Positions 34,912 through 47,770 of a DNA stretch of 64,000 nucleotides are shown one piece after another; within the stretch, counting starts at the first letter, position 1, and every line of letters begins with the position of its first letter. The stretch is from positions 25,076,367-25,140,366 of the forward strand of contig CM049308.1 in NCBI GenBank assembly GCA_026874595.1, in the 5' to 3' direction. The notes beneath the pieces are model-generated. The model saw nothing but the letters and a program-made list of their open reading frames with translations, had not been told where the DNA came from and did not search any database. The position numbers were made by a program, and so were the translations under genes. The DNA comes from Sipunculus nudus. Its lineage: Eukaryota > Annelida > Sipuncula > Golfingiida > Sipunculidae.

Positions 34912-35395
34912 GTTGAATTAACACAAAAATAGCTTCTTCCCTTTAAAATAAACTTTTACCCTCAAAACGTTTGCTAACTCCTGCAAACGAGTGTTAAAAA
35001 CTGCAGACCGGGCGCGATCACAGGTATCAACATATAAACACAGCGCGTAGGACTCCGTGCACCGCCCGGGCAAAAACACGTGTCAATCAGGAGATGCTGT
35101 GACTGACTTGGTACAAAACATGTAATACATGTTCCCGCTGGCTGAAACATCGCGTGTTGCAGCTCACCTGTACAATCGGACCTCTGGTCATGCGGCCTTG
35201 TTATAGTATATAAACAGACACACGCGGACTGTGTTTACCAACACGCAGAGCTATAACAGCCGTATGCGAGGTACTGAGACTGTGTACTGGAATTGTTTTG
35301 CCGGGAAACTTTTGTAAAAACGAAACGAATTTATAGTGTGAACGAATAGGCATTATATTGCTCCTGATTATGACCCTTTAAAGGCTACATTTGAT
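34912..35395 (+). repeat. Dispersed repeat (family R3), forward copy
   Basis: A stretch of about 480 bp starting near TTGAATTAACACAAAAATAG and ending near TCATAATCAGGAGCAATAT read on the other strand. It is present in reverse orientation at 43380-43825. The AAACAGACACAC part also resembles R1. No protein or Pol III promoter is evident. Confidence 0.75.
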
Positions 35396-35706
35396 GATGT
35401 AAAACGTCATTTTTCCTATTACCTTATTTCTTTAGTCGTTAAATTGAAATACTAAAATATATATAAACTTAAAAACGACGAACATTTTGAACTGATCGAG
35501 AACGTATTTACTACTAAATAATGGTCCATATTTTCTTACTTGATTTTTTTTTTAAATTTAAGATGATTCTCTCTCTCTCTTTCTCCTATAATGAATCTGT
35601 ATTTTGCCGGTTTTTTTCAGTCATACACATTTTAAATTATAAACTTCTAGTATTATATATATATACTAGTATATGAAATCGAACATGAATACACATGGCT
35701 ATTCAT

Positions 35707-35710
<4 letters not shown>

Positions 35711-35791
<81 letters not shown>

Positions 35792-35935
35792 ATAACATAA
35801 CATAACATAACATTTATTAGCCTTTAGTTCCAGGAATTGGTCGTTGACTTGAAATTCATTACATAAAAATAAATAAGTAAATAGATAAATACATAAAAAT
35901 AATACATAAAAATACATTAAAAATAATACATAACA
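35711..35935. repeat. (CT)n(AT)n microsatellite and ATAAC pentamer run
   Basis: CT repeats (35711-35744) pass into AT repeats (to 35789), then about four ATAAC units and an A/T-rich TACATAAAAATAA simple tract. Confidence 0.9.
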
Positions 35936-36049
35936 TAATATATGTAATATTAATCATTTTTTTTTTTCGTCTTCTTTATTGTCTTCTCTTTCATTTTATT
36001 TAATAATTACCATTATGTCAGCAAAGCTCTTGAAATTCCGCCTGCATGA

Positions 36050-36415
36050 CTGTGCAACTTATCTTTTGAGTTAATCAACCATGACGTCATTTGGCGCGTG
36101 AGACTTGATGACGTCGGCGTCTTTGGGAATCCCCTTTTTGTCATACGTAATCGATGAGTCATTAGCGCCATATAACAGGCTGAAATCCTTATTAGTTATT
36201 GCTAATCATTGTTTAATACATAATTTCCGTCTAGCTTAGTGCGTGTGTAAAGTTCGCTTGAGGTGCAGGAAGGTGAAGCTTCGCAAATGCTGAATGAACG
36301 AGATTATGTCACGTGACCAGGAAGCCATGTTCATTATTTACATCCCACTGGCCAAGTCGACCTACCTGATGTCAACAGTGTGATTTTCTAAATTACTAAC
36401 ACTGCCGGCGGGAAG
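36050..36415 (+). promoter_or_regulatory. Rab4 promoter region
   Basis: This region directly precedes the Rab4 start codon. It contains ATGACGTCATTTGG, a second TGACGTCGG, GGGAATCCCC (36125-36134, a perfect Rel-type consensus) and the perfect palindrome GTCACGTGAC (36308-36317), which is the CLEAR/USF-type E-box and lies about 99 bp upstream of the ATG. The ACGTCATTT..GGGAATCCCCTTTTT..ATCGATGA..AGCGCCAT order resembles the ARF-family upstream blocks. It may therefore include the broken end of another ARF unit. Confidence 0.6.
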
Positions 36416-36431
36416 ATGTCAGAAACATATG
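36416..36431 (+). CDS. Rab4: Rab4 coding exon 1
   Basis: The ATG opens MSETY and the exon ends in phase 1 at a G before the donor GTAAAG. Joined to 47944 it reads [15 protein letters not shown], the N-terminus characteristic of animal Rab4. The exon contributes only 16 coding bases, so ORF finders miss it. A GC-richer stretch with TGCCGGCGGGAAG precedes the ATG and is probably 5'UTR. The alternative ATG near 46872 does not join in frame, which supports this choice. Confidence 0.88.
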
Positions 36432-38929
36432 GTAAAGATGCAAGTTTTTCATCCCTGATCCATAAACGTAAGCTAGTATGGCAGGTGTTTGTGCCGGTAG
36501 CATAGACTGGAATGTGCCCGTTATACCGTTGGGTCCCTTCAGATTGCAGTGATGTGGTTTGGCCGCCTGTCAAATGACTCTTCCCCTCCCCTCAGTGTGG
36601 CCACTGTTGTTTATGTGTTTGGCATGTATATTCTGTATTACATGTAACGTGTAAAAGTTTTGTATTATCTGATCCTGGATATAATAATGATATATTGTAT
36701 GATGCTTGATATGTTCTTTGATCGATATGATCTAAAGATCAATAAATAAACGTGACATAAACACTAAAACATATTTTATCAGTTGTATACTTGTAATATT
36801 AGTATAACATCTTACTCTTGAAATCATGGTTTTTGGCTCAACAGAGCTTTTCAGTTTTGACCAACCATATATTTTAAAGCATTTTTCTTTAAAGTGATGC
36901 CCCTGTTTCAAACTGTTTCATAAAGTATATAGAGCCCGGCTATCACCAACAAGGCTGGAAAATGGCCTGATAAAATCATATTCCATTTTGTTAGGCCTTG
37001 CTATATATGTCCATGTTTCCCCATTATAACCACAGACAACACTGTTCTTTAATAAACAGTTACCAAGAGGCTAGAGCCAGTCATTTTCCGCAATCGTGGA
37101 ATTGAAGACAGAACTGAGAATCTTTTTAGTTTTAGGGTCATTTTGGCCAAAATGTATCTTGACAATTCACTTATAATGTGCATACAGTGATATGATTAAC
37201 TCTGATGTAGAAGAACCAAACTGGCTTAATACTAGCCCAAAAGAATGGTCTCCTCAATTGCTTAAATTTTTAGTGACTGATGCATTGTGTCCATAGATTG
37301 CCCCTGCAGTTAACTGTAACACTCCATACACAACTGTGAGATTTAACATATATCCATTTATTAATTTTCATTACATCTAAGTGTATTGTATATTTGACCA
37401 CCCGAAAACATTACTGTTATATTCTCAACACTATTTTGCACCAAGGAAGTGAAAATATGAACATAATAGTACTCAGGCCTAATGCATTATACAGGACTGC
37501 AACCAAATGCAGGATGTCTACCGGGCCTTTAATGCTTCAATTCTCTCTGGAAAAATAAATTGGTTATTGATGTAGCAAGTGCTCTCCAGAATAGTTATTT
37601 TTTATAACAGGCCTTTTCAAATACAACATGATGTGAACATTGGTATGTTAAAACCCTATGAAATTATTTTATTCTATTTCCTTTCAAAGAGTAACAGATC
37701 GTATTTTGCTATAACCCCAGTTAGCCCTTTGGTGGGCTGGTGACACAACAGAAACCTGAAACCTGTTGTGTAACCATCAGCGGCTAGCTTTATACATGTG
37801 TTCCACAGCACTCCTGCAAGGCACCCAGCTGCATGTAATGTAATATAAATATTAAATCAGGGGTGACTTTTTCTCAGGGTGCCATATTTATCAGTTATTG
37901 GTTAAATATTAAAATGATTTATTTTTGTGAATGCTTTTAATAGCCTCAATTGTGCAGATTATTACAAAAGTATTTCAGATTATTTGTAGAAAGTACTATA
38001 AATTACATTTTAAAAAGTTTTTGTTGCTAAAATTATGAATATGAACAACGGCAAATATGATTTCTGGTTGACAATGTATGGGCTACATGGCTATTATTTG
38101 CCTACATACCACTTATTCTGTCTATTTATTAGGCTTGTGAATTGTGTGGGCCCTTAAGATTAATTCAGTTATCTATACTCTACCTTGGCTTCAGTTCTCG
38201 ATTCAGTTATTATGTAGTAGATTTCAGACTTAAAAAAAAAGCAGTTTTACCAAAATGAATTAAGTAAATTTCAGCAAATAAATGAAAAATGTGTAATGAA
38301 ACAAGTTTTAATTCTAGGTAATGACAAGGTTCCAAAGTAAACTATGTTTTCATATACCATTATTATTTTCTACTGCATCTAAACAGATTAATATTTCTTT
38401 TACAAACCACCAGTCAGAAAAGCAGACATAATGGTTACCCCCAATAAATTAAGCTCAAGAATGACACACTAGATACAACTCTCCATAAAACTGCCAGAGA
38501 TTTCAATATAATTATAGTATCACCAGACGATGTCTGAAGATTCTATGGTTTAGGCACAGTTGCTCCACCGCCGCCGCAGAGATTTTGTTCGGACGCAATA
38601 ACTCAAAAAAAATTTTCACAGATCTTTACCAAACTTGACATGTGCATAGACATAGGTGAGAGGACGAAGCCTATTTAAAATAGGGTCATGACCTTGACTA
38701 GGTGAGTTACCTTAACCTTGAATAGGTCCACTTTGGGGGAAAATCATTAAATTCATCTCAAGAAATCTTGCATGGATTGATCCAAAAATCTACTTGATCG
38801 AAGATCTGGGATAGTGTCGTCATGCACTGGTGGCACCACCTAGTATCCTTTTCTTGTTTTAGTGCTGTTTAACTTTAATTCCCCTTTTATGCCACTTAAC
38901 AATACTGTGAGCGTTACAAGTCAAAAATT
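36432..38929 (+). other. Rab4 intron 1, proximal part
   Basis: AT-rich intronic sequence without recognisable exons. The stretch 38560-38860 begins a repeat family with the ACTTTGGGGGAAAATCATTAA type of sequence and leads into the tandem array that follows. Confidence 0.55.
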
Positions 38930-39960
38930 TATGGACAGATTTCTTTCATATTATGCATATACATAGTCTTTCCAACAGACGCCAGGTGTCGCCAGTGACT
39001 TGCCCTATTGGCCTGAAATTGTGCCTTTCCATAGATCTTGCACTCCTTTTACTCAAGACTGGTGGCGCCATCTGCAATCTTTTTGCCATGGTGTCCATTT
39101 GTACATGTGCTTTTGGTGAAAATTGCTTATATCTCCAGGTGGTTCAAGGTATTGGTCTGAAATTTGGCATGTCCATCCATCTTTGAAAGTTTTCTTGTAA
39201 ACCAGACAGATGGCGCCAACTATCTTCCCATTTTTGTAGAACAAATTAATGCCCTTTTTTCAAGAGTGATTTGGCCTGTTGGCACGAAATTGTGCATATC
39301 CATAGATCTTGGACTCCTCCATCTTGTACATAAGACTGGTGGCACCATCTGCAATTGTTTTGCCGTTGCGTCCATTTGTATATGTGCTTTCAGTGAAAAT
39401 TGCTTTTATCTCTCAAGTGGTTCAAGGTATTTGTCTGATATTTGACATGTCCATTCATTGTGGGAAATTTTCTTGTAGAACAGACAGGTGACGCCACCTA
39501 CCCTCCCATTTTTCTAGAAAAAAATTAATGCCCTTTTCTCAGGAGTGATTTGGCCTATTGGCTTGAAATTGTGCATATCCATAGATCTTGGACTCCTCCA
39601 TCTTGTACCCAAGACTGGTGGCGCCATCTGCAATCATTTTGCCGTGGCTTCCATCTGTACATGTGCTTTCAGTGAAAATTGCTCATATCTCCAGAGTGGT
39701 TCAAGGTATTGGCCTTAAATTTGGCATGTCTATTCATCGTGGAAAATTTTCTCATAGACTAGGCAGGTGGCGCCACCTACCTTCCCTTTTTTGTAGAATA
39801 AATTAATGCTCTTTTCTTAGGAGTGGTGTGCTGTATTGGTCTGAAACTGTGCAATAACCGTAGATCTTGGCCTCCTTTATCTTGTATGCAAGACTGGTGG
39901 CGCCATCTGCCATTTTTTGTGCGATGTCCATCTGTACATTTGTTTTAAATGAAAATTGCT
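38930..39960 (+). repeat. ~275-bp tandem array in Rab4 intron 1 (family R4)
   Basis: Four diverged copies share TTGTGC(A)T.TCCATAGATCTTG, AAGACTGGTGGCGCCATCTGC and TGAAATTTGGCATGTCCAT. Starts of the CATAGATCTTG landmark are about 275 bp apart (near 39030, 39301, 39577, 39859). Related to the array at 49090-49860. Confidence 0.8.
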
Positions 39961-40233
39961 GTGATTATATAAGCATAGACTTTATTTAAATTTAAATTGA
40001 GCTTGCATTAATGATTCAATACATGTATCACAAAATGATGATTTGCCCTAGGATGAAAGTCACATTTTTACATAAAATAATATGGGACATCATAAACTAA
40101 ATACCATATTTCCTTGATAAGATTTATTTTTTTCAGACCCGGCTTTAACCAGGTGTCTAAACAAGGCTGTCTTCTATTTAGGGTGGGTGTTTATAAAAAA
40201 GATACATTATCAGGCTCATCAGACAACACTAAA

Positions 40234-42759
40234 CAGGGTTTCCGCCAGAAGGGTAAATGGGTAAAATTGCGTACCCAAATAAAATGCTAGGGTAAAGATA
40301 CGTACCCAAAAAGTCTCAGAATAACCTTTTTATACAAGGCAATATTTAACATAATGAAGGAAAAATACTTCGTCAATGATTTTTTTTTTATCTGAAGTAT
40401 ATTCTTAAATATAAACCGCTGCTGATAGTTGTACTATATAGTCTATATCATTAACGTGTGTCATGGCTCACGCGGTAGCCTAGTCCTGACTCAAAAATGA
40501 ATGAGTCGGCCGTTGTATGCTTGACTGTAGCGTGTGTAGAAGGAATATCAACTCCTGACCACGAAAAGTCCTGAAAAACGCACTGTATGTAAGCCTAAAA
40601 TATCTACAGGTCCCATGACTAGCGGCAGCCCTGGTACGATTCAGTCAAATTCAAGATTAAATTCGGGGTTTCTGTAAACGGACATTTCTCCCAGATCGAT
40701 CAAGGGCGTTCTTAATTTCCCCCCTGCCTCCTCTGAACTTTAGGAGAAAAAGTGTTGATTTACCCAGATAATTCCCAAGTTTATCATGTCAGATATGAAT
40801 GTACCGAGTTGGTGAGAGTTGCGTTTGCTGCCAATAGTTCCACCTCATTTTACGGTTTCATTTCTGGCTTCCGCGGGGGCAGCCCTGGTACAACTTTGTA
40901 AAGTTCAAGATAAAATTTGAACGACTTCAAGAACAAAACAAAGGGAGAAGATTTTGTAAAACAGAGAAAAATGTATATGCGTTTTTTGTTTTCATGGTTT
41001 CCCGACAGTTAATTTAAAAAAGATAATTGGAAAACCGTGTCATTGTTCACATAATCATGATATATCAAGTCGGCTGACAGCCACCCCGCAATATTAATTA
41101 TAACTACGTAGTATTGTAATCATGCGAGAAGTGTCAATCGCATAACACCTTAGTATAAGTGAAGAATATAAGGGTCATACAAATCAAGAGCAGAGAATAA
41201 GCTTGCATTTTAGAGAGTGAGACGTGTTGCGCAACTAGCAGTTAAACCGCGAGATTCTGTTTCGTACACCTGCGGACATCGTCGGCCTTCATCCCTGACA
41301 AATTGACAGTCCCACGTGAACTTACCAAGACAGTTCTGAATAATGAAAATGAATGTGAGAAGGTGCAGAAAACAAGTACTGACGGTCTCTGTTTAGATTT
41401 CGCAGTTGTATAGCAATGTTTTATACTACTTCAATAAGGAATTCACTATACGCAATTTTAAGTTGTTTCATTATATGAGTATGTCATGATTATATTAAAA
41501 ACTCTGGCCGGGAGCGATTTTATTCGGTCAGTCTGTTAACAGGTTAAGATCAGTCTGATCAAGGAAACTTTTTGTTGATGATTAATTCTCACATTGTTTT
41601 GACTTGCGTATTGGGTGGCCGCACTCGTGAGTGACATATAGTTCTTAAATTTGGTTTGCATTTTTTAAAATGAACATATTACACTCGAAATAAGCGGTAT
41701 CGCATCGCAATTTGCGACGCAAAATTTACCCGCTGCGAACCAATTTCCATTTCCTATCGTTGTGTCTGCGAATCAATTAAAATGTATGTCTCGCCTTTTT
41801 AGGAGAACGATTTCTGGGGCACCAATGCGTGGTGAAATGTGGCCGTAAATAACAATAAACATGTATATCAGACAGGCAGGTGCGTGACAAAAGACCGCAG
41901 CGTTTACCGTTTGGTCAGTTCCCGTGTGAGCGAGCTTCACTGAATGATGTATATACTAACTGTGCATGCTGCACGAGCTCCCAGAAAGCTAATCCTATTG
42001 ACACCTGTGACAATTGACCCCCACACCTATTGGTTGATATAGCATCGATGTCACTTGACCCATGCGTTGATTGGTTGGCCCCGACTTTGTTTGAATAGAC
42101 GTCATCTGACCTCCGACCCCGTGGTCTGTCTGACCGACGGGTTTTTCACTGACAAAAACCCCGCTTCGACTGAGGCCTATAATTTCACTGTGTGTACTTG
42201 TTCAACTCAATATACAAATTTCACGCCGCTTCACAGTTCCCCGGGTGGAACAATACAAAGTCAGACACTGGAGGGGCACCGCGCCACAGCACGTGCATGT
42301 TAATTAAGCCACGACTTTTAAAATTTGCACATGAAAACTGATTTTTTTTTGCTGATCAAAAAATATAAGCTCGTCGATACTGGTGCAACGAGCCCTGAAT
42401 GCTAATGAGCGCGCGAGATCAGTTGCGCAGCGGATTACAACTCAAGCAATAATATGACCTCTCTCAATAGCACTGATACCTGACCGCTGCGCCTCGTCTG
42501 CCCATGATGCTTTTACTTTTTAGCAATGTAAGTTCATATCGCTTGCGAGTCATGACCATCAATGAAATAAATCACCACCTGTCAAAACGGTATGAGAAAA
42601 ATCAGATTCGTTTCTAATTTATCAAATAAGCATCACCAAAACTCGCCATTTTCAGGTCTAAAATTCAAAATTTTCTCACACCGTGGAAACCCCCCTCCCA
42701 CACCCACCCCAAGTGCTCACCGCTCCGTACCCATTTATTTTTTTCTGGCGGAAACCCTG
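40234..42759. mobile_element. 2.5-kb DNA transposon-like element with TIRs
   Basis: The left end CAGGGTTTCCGCCAGAA at 40234 is matched by its reverse complement ending at 42759, each followed inward by AAATGGGTA(C)-like sequence. CTAAA flanks both sides (40229-40233 and 42760-42764), a possible short or decayed target duplication. The CAG..CTG ends and length suggest a hAT-like element, but no transposase frame is visible inside, so it is non-autonomous or gutted. The interior is less AT-rich than the surrounding intron and has several CpG-containing stretches. Confidence 0.75.
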
Positions 42760-42794
42760 CTAAAATAAGAACACGTCGAAACCAATGAGGGCTT

Positions 42795-42880
42795 GGTATC
42801 ACATTGTGCATCCAACTCCAGATTTAAACCTTCAACATCCTGCTCTCGTTGGTCTGATTCTTAGTCCTGTGCCAGCCCTA
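42795..42880 (+). repeat. Half copy of the foldback element at 27892
   Basis: Shares GTGCATCCAACTCCAGATTT and CTGCTCTCGTTGGT-like blocks with one arm of 27892-28024. The second arm is missing. Confidence 0.6.
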
Positions 42881-43379
42881 TTGTTGAAACAAAAAAATCC
42901 TTGCTATGCAAAGCAGCGGTTAAAGCAAAGGAGACCTGGAACCACTGCAGTGTATAACCACTGTGTAAGGAGTCAGAGTGCAGTGACTAGTTGTATGGTA
43001 AGCATACGTTCTCATGAAACCTTTTAAAATGATTTTCCCAGTCTTATAACAAATCCATAAAACTTCACACTTTTTCTGTGTTTCTTGAGCCATATATGGA
43101 GATAGTATCACATTTGTTCTGCAGATATCTGTCTTAGCCTCATTTAATATTGCACACACACTTAAATAGTGTTCTTGAAATGAAATTGGCCTTCAGCCAG
43201 TGGGTTGGACCTGGGTGCGGATTATATGACTATTCAACAGTGAACCATTTGCAGATCCCAGCATTTTTCATCATTTATTTACATTATGATCAATTACATA
43301 TGGCCTTGGCATAAGTAACAGATCTGTAGTTAGTTTGGCTCTATTTCATGTTTATCTGGTTTCAGGACATAGACATTAA

Positions 43380-43825
43380 TAGTTATATACCTTTAAAGGG
43401 ACATAATCAGGAGCAATATTCTGCCTCTTCCCTCTCACTATCAGTTAAGTATTCCCAGCAAAACCATCATAGCACACAGTCTCAGTACCTCGCATACTGC
43501 TGTTCAACACCTTGTTATGGTTATACGTATTGATAAACAGTCAACATGTGTCTGATAACCACAACAAGGCTGCGTCACCAGAGGTCTGACTGTGAGCCAC
43601 AGCATGCAATGTTTCAGCCAGCCAGAACATGTATTACATCTTTTTGGCCAAGTCAGTCAGGTCATCTCCTGATTGACATGTGTTGTGGCCTGGGCGATGC
43701 ACATGCTGTGTTTATGTTGACACCTGTGAACACACCTTGTCCACTGTGCACACATGTGTAGGGCATTATTTTGGCAGGTACAAGTTTATTTTAAAGGGAG
43801 AAGCTATTTTTGTGTTAATTCAACA
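43380..43825 (-). repeat. Dispersed repeat (family R3), reverse copy
   Basis: Reverse complement of 34912-35395 with many mismatches. Clear anchors are AAAGGGACATAATCAGGAGC, AACAAGGC, ATCTCCTGATTGACA and the AGCTATTTTTGTGTTAATTC end. Short ORFs here are not conserved between the copies. Confidence 0.75.
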
Positions 43826-44597
43826 AGGCCCCTTTAAATAGTGTAAGCTTTAAATAGTGAAAAATTATAATTATTTCAGATATTTTTGTTATTTTGGTCC
43901 AGGTAACCCACTTTTGAAGACTAGTTTCTTTTGTGGGTATATGATTTTATTAAGCATTATATATGCATGAAAATTTTTACTATTCTCATAAACACAATTT
44001 TGAACTTGATGGGATGTGCCTAACAAATTTCCCTGTAGATATACTTATAAATAATGTTATCATTAATGGCATTTGCATTCATTAGAAAACCTAATTTTTG
44101 GGTTTTCAGTTCAGAACTCTTTTTTTATTATGCATCATGTGCATGGTTGTCTGAATTTTGTTTGTCTTACTGTATTATTTGTTCTGGCAAATGTTGTGTT
44201 TGCAGGTTTACAGAATAATACCCAGTAAATCACCCCTGATAAACAGAAGCAACAGTCAATGAAAATGAATGTTTGCAGGCAGTGTGGTATATTCATATGT
44301 ATCAGTTAAATATTTATAGTTTAGCGCAACTTCAGTTTTATTTTGTCTTTTTCTTACATTTGAATATTATTTTATACATATATAAAAATATGATTAATAT
44401 GAATTGCAAAATTAAATGTATAAATGGAGTAATATATAATGAAATTTCGTGTGTATTAAATAGGATGCACCTGATGGTATATGTAGATTTTATGTGATAA
44501 AGCTTGCTCAGTTTCTAGAATTTCGAAGATAAAAAAATTCCATATCAAACAGTAGTTCAATGATTTTTAGATTTTTTGTTTACTTGCACACTGTATT

Positions 44598-45081
44598 TTT
44601 AGCTTAGTTGACTTCTGAGCTAAAGCAATCTGTCAACTGAGCTACAGGGATCAGTCTTTGTCCAGCGTATGGCAGTCATGCCATCCAGTCATCCATTTAC
44701 AGGAGACAAATCACAACTGCTAGACCTGGAAACTTCTAACTGAACATCCAGGGAGGTCAATAAAAATTCTCATGGGACACTTGAAATGAAGTCTCTGTGA
44801 CCTATATGGGCCTGTTTGGAACCTGTTGTATGCCTCAAAATAATTAAAATTTTATACAAAAGCTCCAGTATCTCAATTACTAACACATTGATTGCCTTAT
44901 TCTTTCCATGCATATAGATCAGTTCCTGAAGACTGGTGGTGCCACATTTATTTTTTTACTAAATTTTATGCATAGACTTGTTTGAAAATGAAGTAGATGC
45001 TAAAATATCTGAACATTGTGAACATTAGGCTAAAATTGCATGCTGGTCAGCTGAGCGTCATGACTCATGGGTCACTTGTTT
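44598..45081 (+). repeat. Dispersed repeat (family R5), near full-length copy
   Basis: Begins with AGCTTAGTTGACTTCTGAGC, a degenerate form of the AGCTCAGCTGACT start seen at 59268 and 59628. It ends with GTCATGACTCATGGGTCACT. The middle carries the ACATCCAGGGAGGTC and GTGACCTATATGGG blocks. Confidence 0.75.
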
Positions 45082-45639
45082 CATATTACCATCTTCCAAA
45101 ATCTTCACAAATGGATGTTAGCATTCCATGTCATAATTTTCACTAAAGCTGTGGGCAGTTTGCTGGTTGGCAACTGTCTTGTAGCCATTTGTCATGGAAC
45201 TAATTGTGATGGGGGCTGAAGTTTTGACCGCTGTGAAAGGAGCCATTATTAGCAATGGACTCACCAGGCATGGTTCCCAGAAATTCTGGTGACATTTTTG
45301 TGCCCATCGCCCATCAGAAGGAACAGACACACTCGTCCCAAGTCGGCCAATTAGCATGGAGACTGACTGTCTTGGTACATATAGAATAGATTGTTTCCTG
45401 TAGCGGACCTTGTCCTGTCGTCTGTGCTCTCGTTACAGGAATGTTGTGATGGCATAATATTTACATGTTGAGTTGAGCCTCAAATGTGTGACTGAATTGG
45501 AAACAAATTGACTTACTTATCTTTGGTTATAAGCTGACTTGACTTTGCTAATCATTGGCTCCCTTCAAGTGTCTAGAAGGACTTTGAGTTAATTTGATGA
45601 CATGCCAATTTTATTTAAAGTACTTAAGATGGTGGTTTA

Positions 45640-45850
45640 GCTTATTGCCTCAGTCAGGAGGGTATGTGTTCATTCCTGTTTGTTTGTTTGTTTGTTGTGG
45701 ATCCACTACATGGTCAGGATTCAGCAACATCATCAAGGAATATTCACAAATACTCAGACTCTTATACACTAATGAACCTGGGAATATGGGCCGAATAAGT
45801 GAATGCCCTCAAGGTGGGGGCTTGTATTCCTTGGAATGCAGATTATAATT
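45640..45850 (-). repeat. Dispersed repeat (family R6), inverted partial copy
   Basis: Read on the minus strand it gives AATCTGCATTCCAAGGAAT followed by a GCATTCACTTAT-like block, as at 47447 and 57072, and it ends in a (TTTG)n tract. Confidence 0.6.
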
Positions 45851-46559
45851 CAGATTTAATATTTTCCATCCAATGGGTGAGTCATATTGATCTGTGTTGG
45901 CTTACTTTGGGTTGGTCTTTTTTTGTATTTACACAGTAGTACCACATGTTACTTGGATGGCCAAATTAATTTAGGCAGTCTGATCATTGACAGGTATTTT
46001 GACGTCTGATGTGTAACAGACTAAACCTTATGTTGTGTACACTTGAGATAAAAATTTGAATGCACAAAGCTTGTGCTTATTAGCTTACAGAATCAAAATT
46101 ACTCTCAATATTTCAGGGAAATACAGCTCTGCATAAAACTTGATACAGCAAGGCCCAGCAATAACAATTTACTGTTTGCCCAGGGAAAGTGAAAATTAAG
46201 AAAAAGTGGTTTTAAGGCCAAACAAAAGTCATGTCATACTTGTCCAACTGGGCTAGAAGACTCAGCATAAACATACATAATGGTATTTCGTTTTGTCTAG
46301 CACCATTAATAGTGTTGAGATGGGTGGGTTGAACTTTGGACATTAATGATTTCAAACTCTGCTTTCCCTGAAATGGATTTTCTTTTGTCTTTTGGCCAGA
46401 GTTCAAGATAAGCAAATTGGGAGCTTAGCTTTTGTTGAAAAGTATTATGTGATCAAAGGAGATCAATTTATTTTGCATGAAAAGAAAGGTTTTGTTGTCA
46501 TGGTTATTCAACCAAATGGATGATGTATTCCAGTCCCGGTGGAAAAGAAGTATAAAATA

Positions 46560-47400
46560 AAGAGTAACCTATTTAACTGTGTGAATATCAATATCACTGA
46601 AATGTGAGAAAATCAATAATACTGAAATGTGGCTTGAATATGGTATCAGGTACATATGAAAACTGAAACTTGCTAAAAATCAGTATTACAAAAATGTGTG
46701 AATATCAAGTCTGAAACGTGACAATCAGTTGACTTGATTTTATGGCAGTGTTATTTAAATGTGTTGAGATCAATCTCATTTACATAATGATAGTAAAACT
46801 CTCAACTCGGGTATTAACATTGTTGGTAGCTGTAGCATATTCTACTGTATCATGCAATCATCTTCAGCAGAATGGCGATGACTGCAAACAATGTAAGTAC
46901 CTGAGTTGAGTGTTTTTTCTAATGTTATGGATTCTCATTGGACAGGATTCCACATACATAGTTTGAGCATTACTTACATTGTGTATGAATATCAGGATAA
47001 CTGATATGTAGGCAGACCAGTATTGCTTGAATTGTATGAGAATATCATATATGTAACTGTGTTGGGAGTTAAAATTGCTAAAAGGTTGTATGAAAATTAT
47101 TATTACTGAAATGTGGGTAAATCAGTATGAATTAAATATTGTGTGAATATCAATTTTACAGAAATGTGTAACAATCAGTAATACTTAAATGTTGAATGGA
47201 TATCAGTACATGTATTACTGAAGAATTAATATCACTAAAAGGTTGTATAAAATCATTATTACTGAAATATGAAAGTCAGTATAAATCAAATGTTTTGTAG
47301 ATTTCAGTATTACATAAATGTGTCACCATCAGCAATAATAATAAAACTTAAATGTGGAAAAAATATCAAAATTCTTGAAAATATATGAATATTGATCAAG
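46560..47400 (+). repeat. Degenerate short tandem repeat in Rab4 intron 1
   Basis: Dozens of irregular units resembling GAATATCA.TATTACTGAAATG run across this stretch, often spaced 25-40 bp apart. Decay is heavy and the borders are approximate. No other feature is seen in it. Confidence 0.65.
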
Positions 47401-47446
47401 GTCATGGAGCTATTGGTGTGCATTGAAAAATTATTAGTGCGATAAA

Positions 47447-47770
47447 CAACTAGAAATCTGCATTCTAAGGAATGCAAGCCTCCACCATGTGGTAGTCCCT
47501 ATTGTGGGATGCTTCAAAAACCATGTGTGCATTCACTTATGTGGCCAATATTTCCAGATTCATTTATGCACAAGTGACTGTACATTTGTGAATCGTCATT
47601 GATGACATTCCTGAATCCGGATCATGGGCTTGACCCACACAAAAATCTAATGGGTTCTACATTCCATAAATGCCATGAAAATTTCATGGAATTCTGTTCA
47701 TGATTGCGTGAGTTATGTTGTAAACAAACACACACATACACACACATATTAAAGCAGATGAAGACATTCC
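47447..47770 (+). repeat. Dispersed repeat (family R6), copy 1
   Basis: Begins AAATCTGCATTCTAAGGAAT, passes through TGACATTCCTGAATCCGGATC, and ends in an (AC)n-rich tail. It aligns in the same orientation with 57072-57400. The A/C-rich tail suggests a retroposed element, but no A or B box is obvious. Confidence 0.7.

Noticed and set aside
42055-42303. Transposase remnant inside the 2.5-kb TIR element
   Set aside because: The ORF shows no transposase motif that I can recognise.
46872-46892. ATG exon-like stretch (MAMTANN) followed by GTAAGT, near Rab4 exon 2
   Set aside because: The donor ends it in phase 0, whereas Rab4 exon 2 needs one base from the previous exon. Joining breaks the frame. 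The MSETY exon at 36416 joins correctly.
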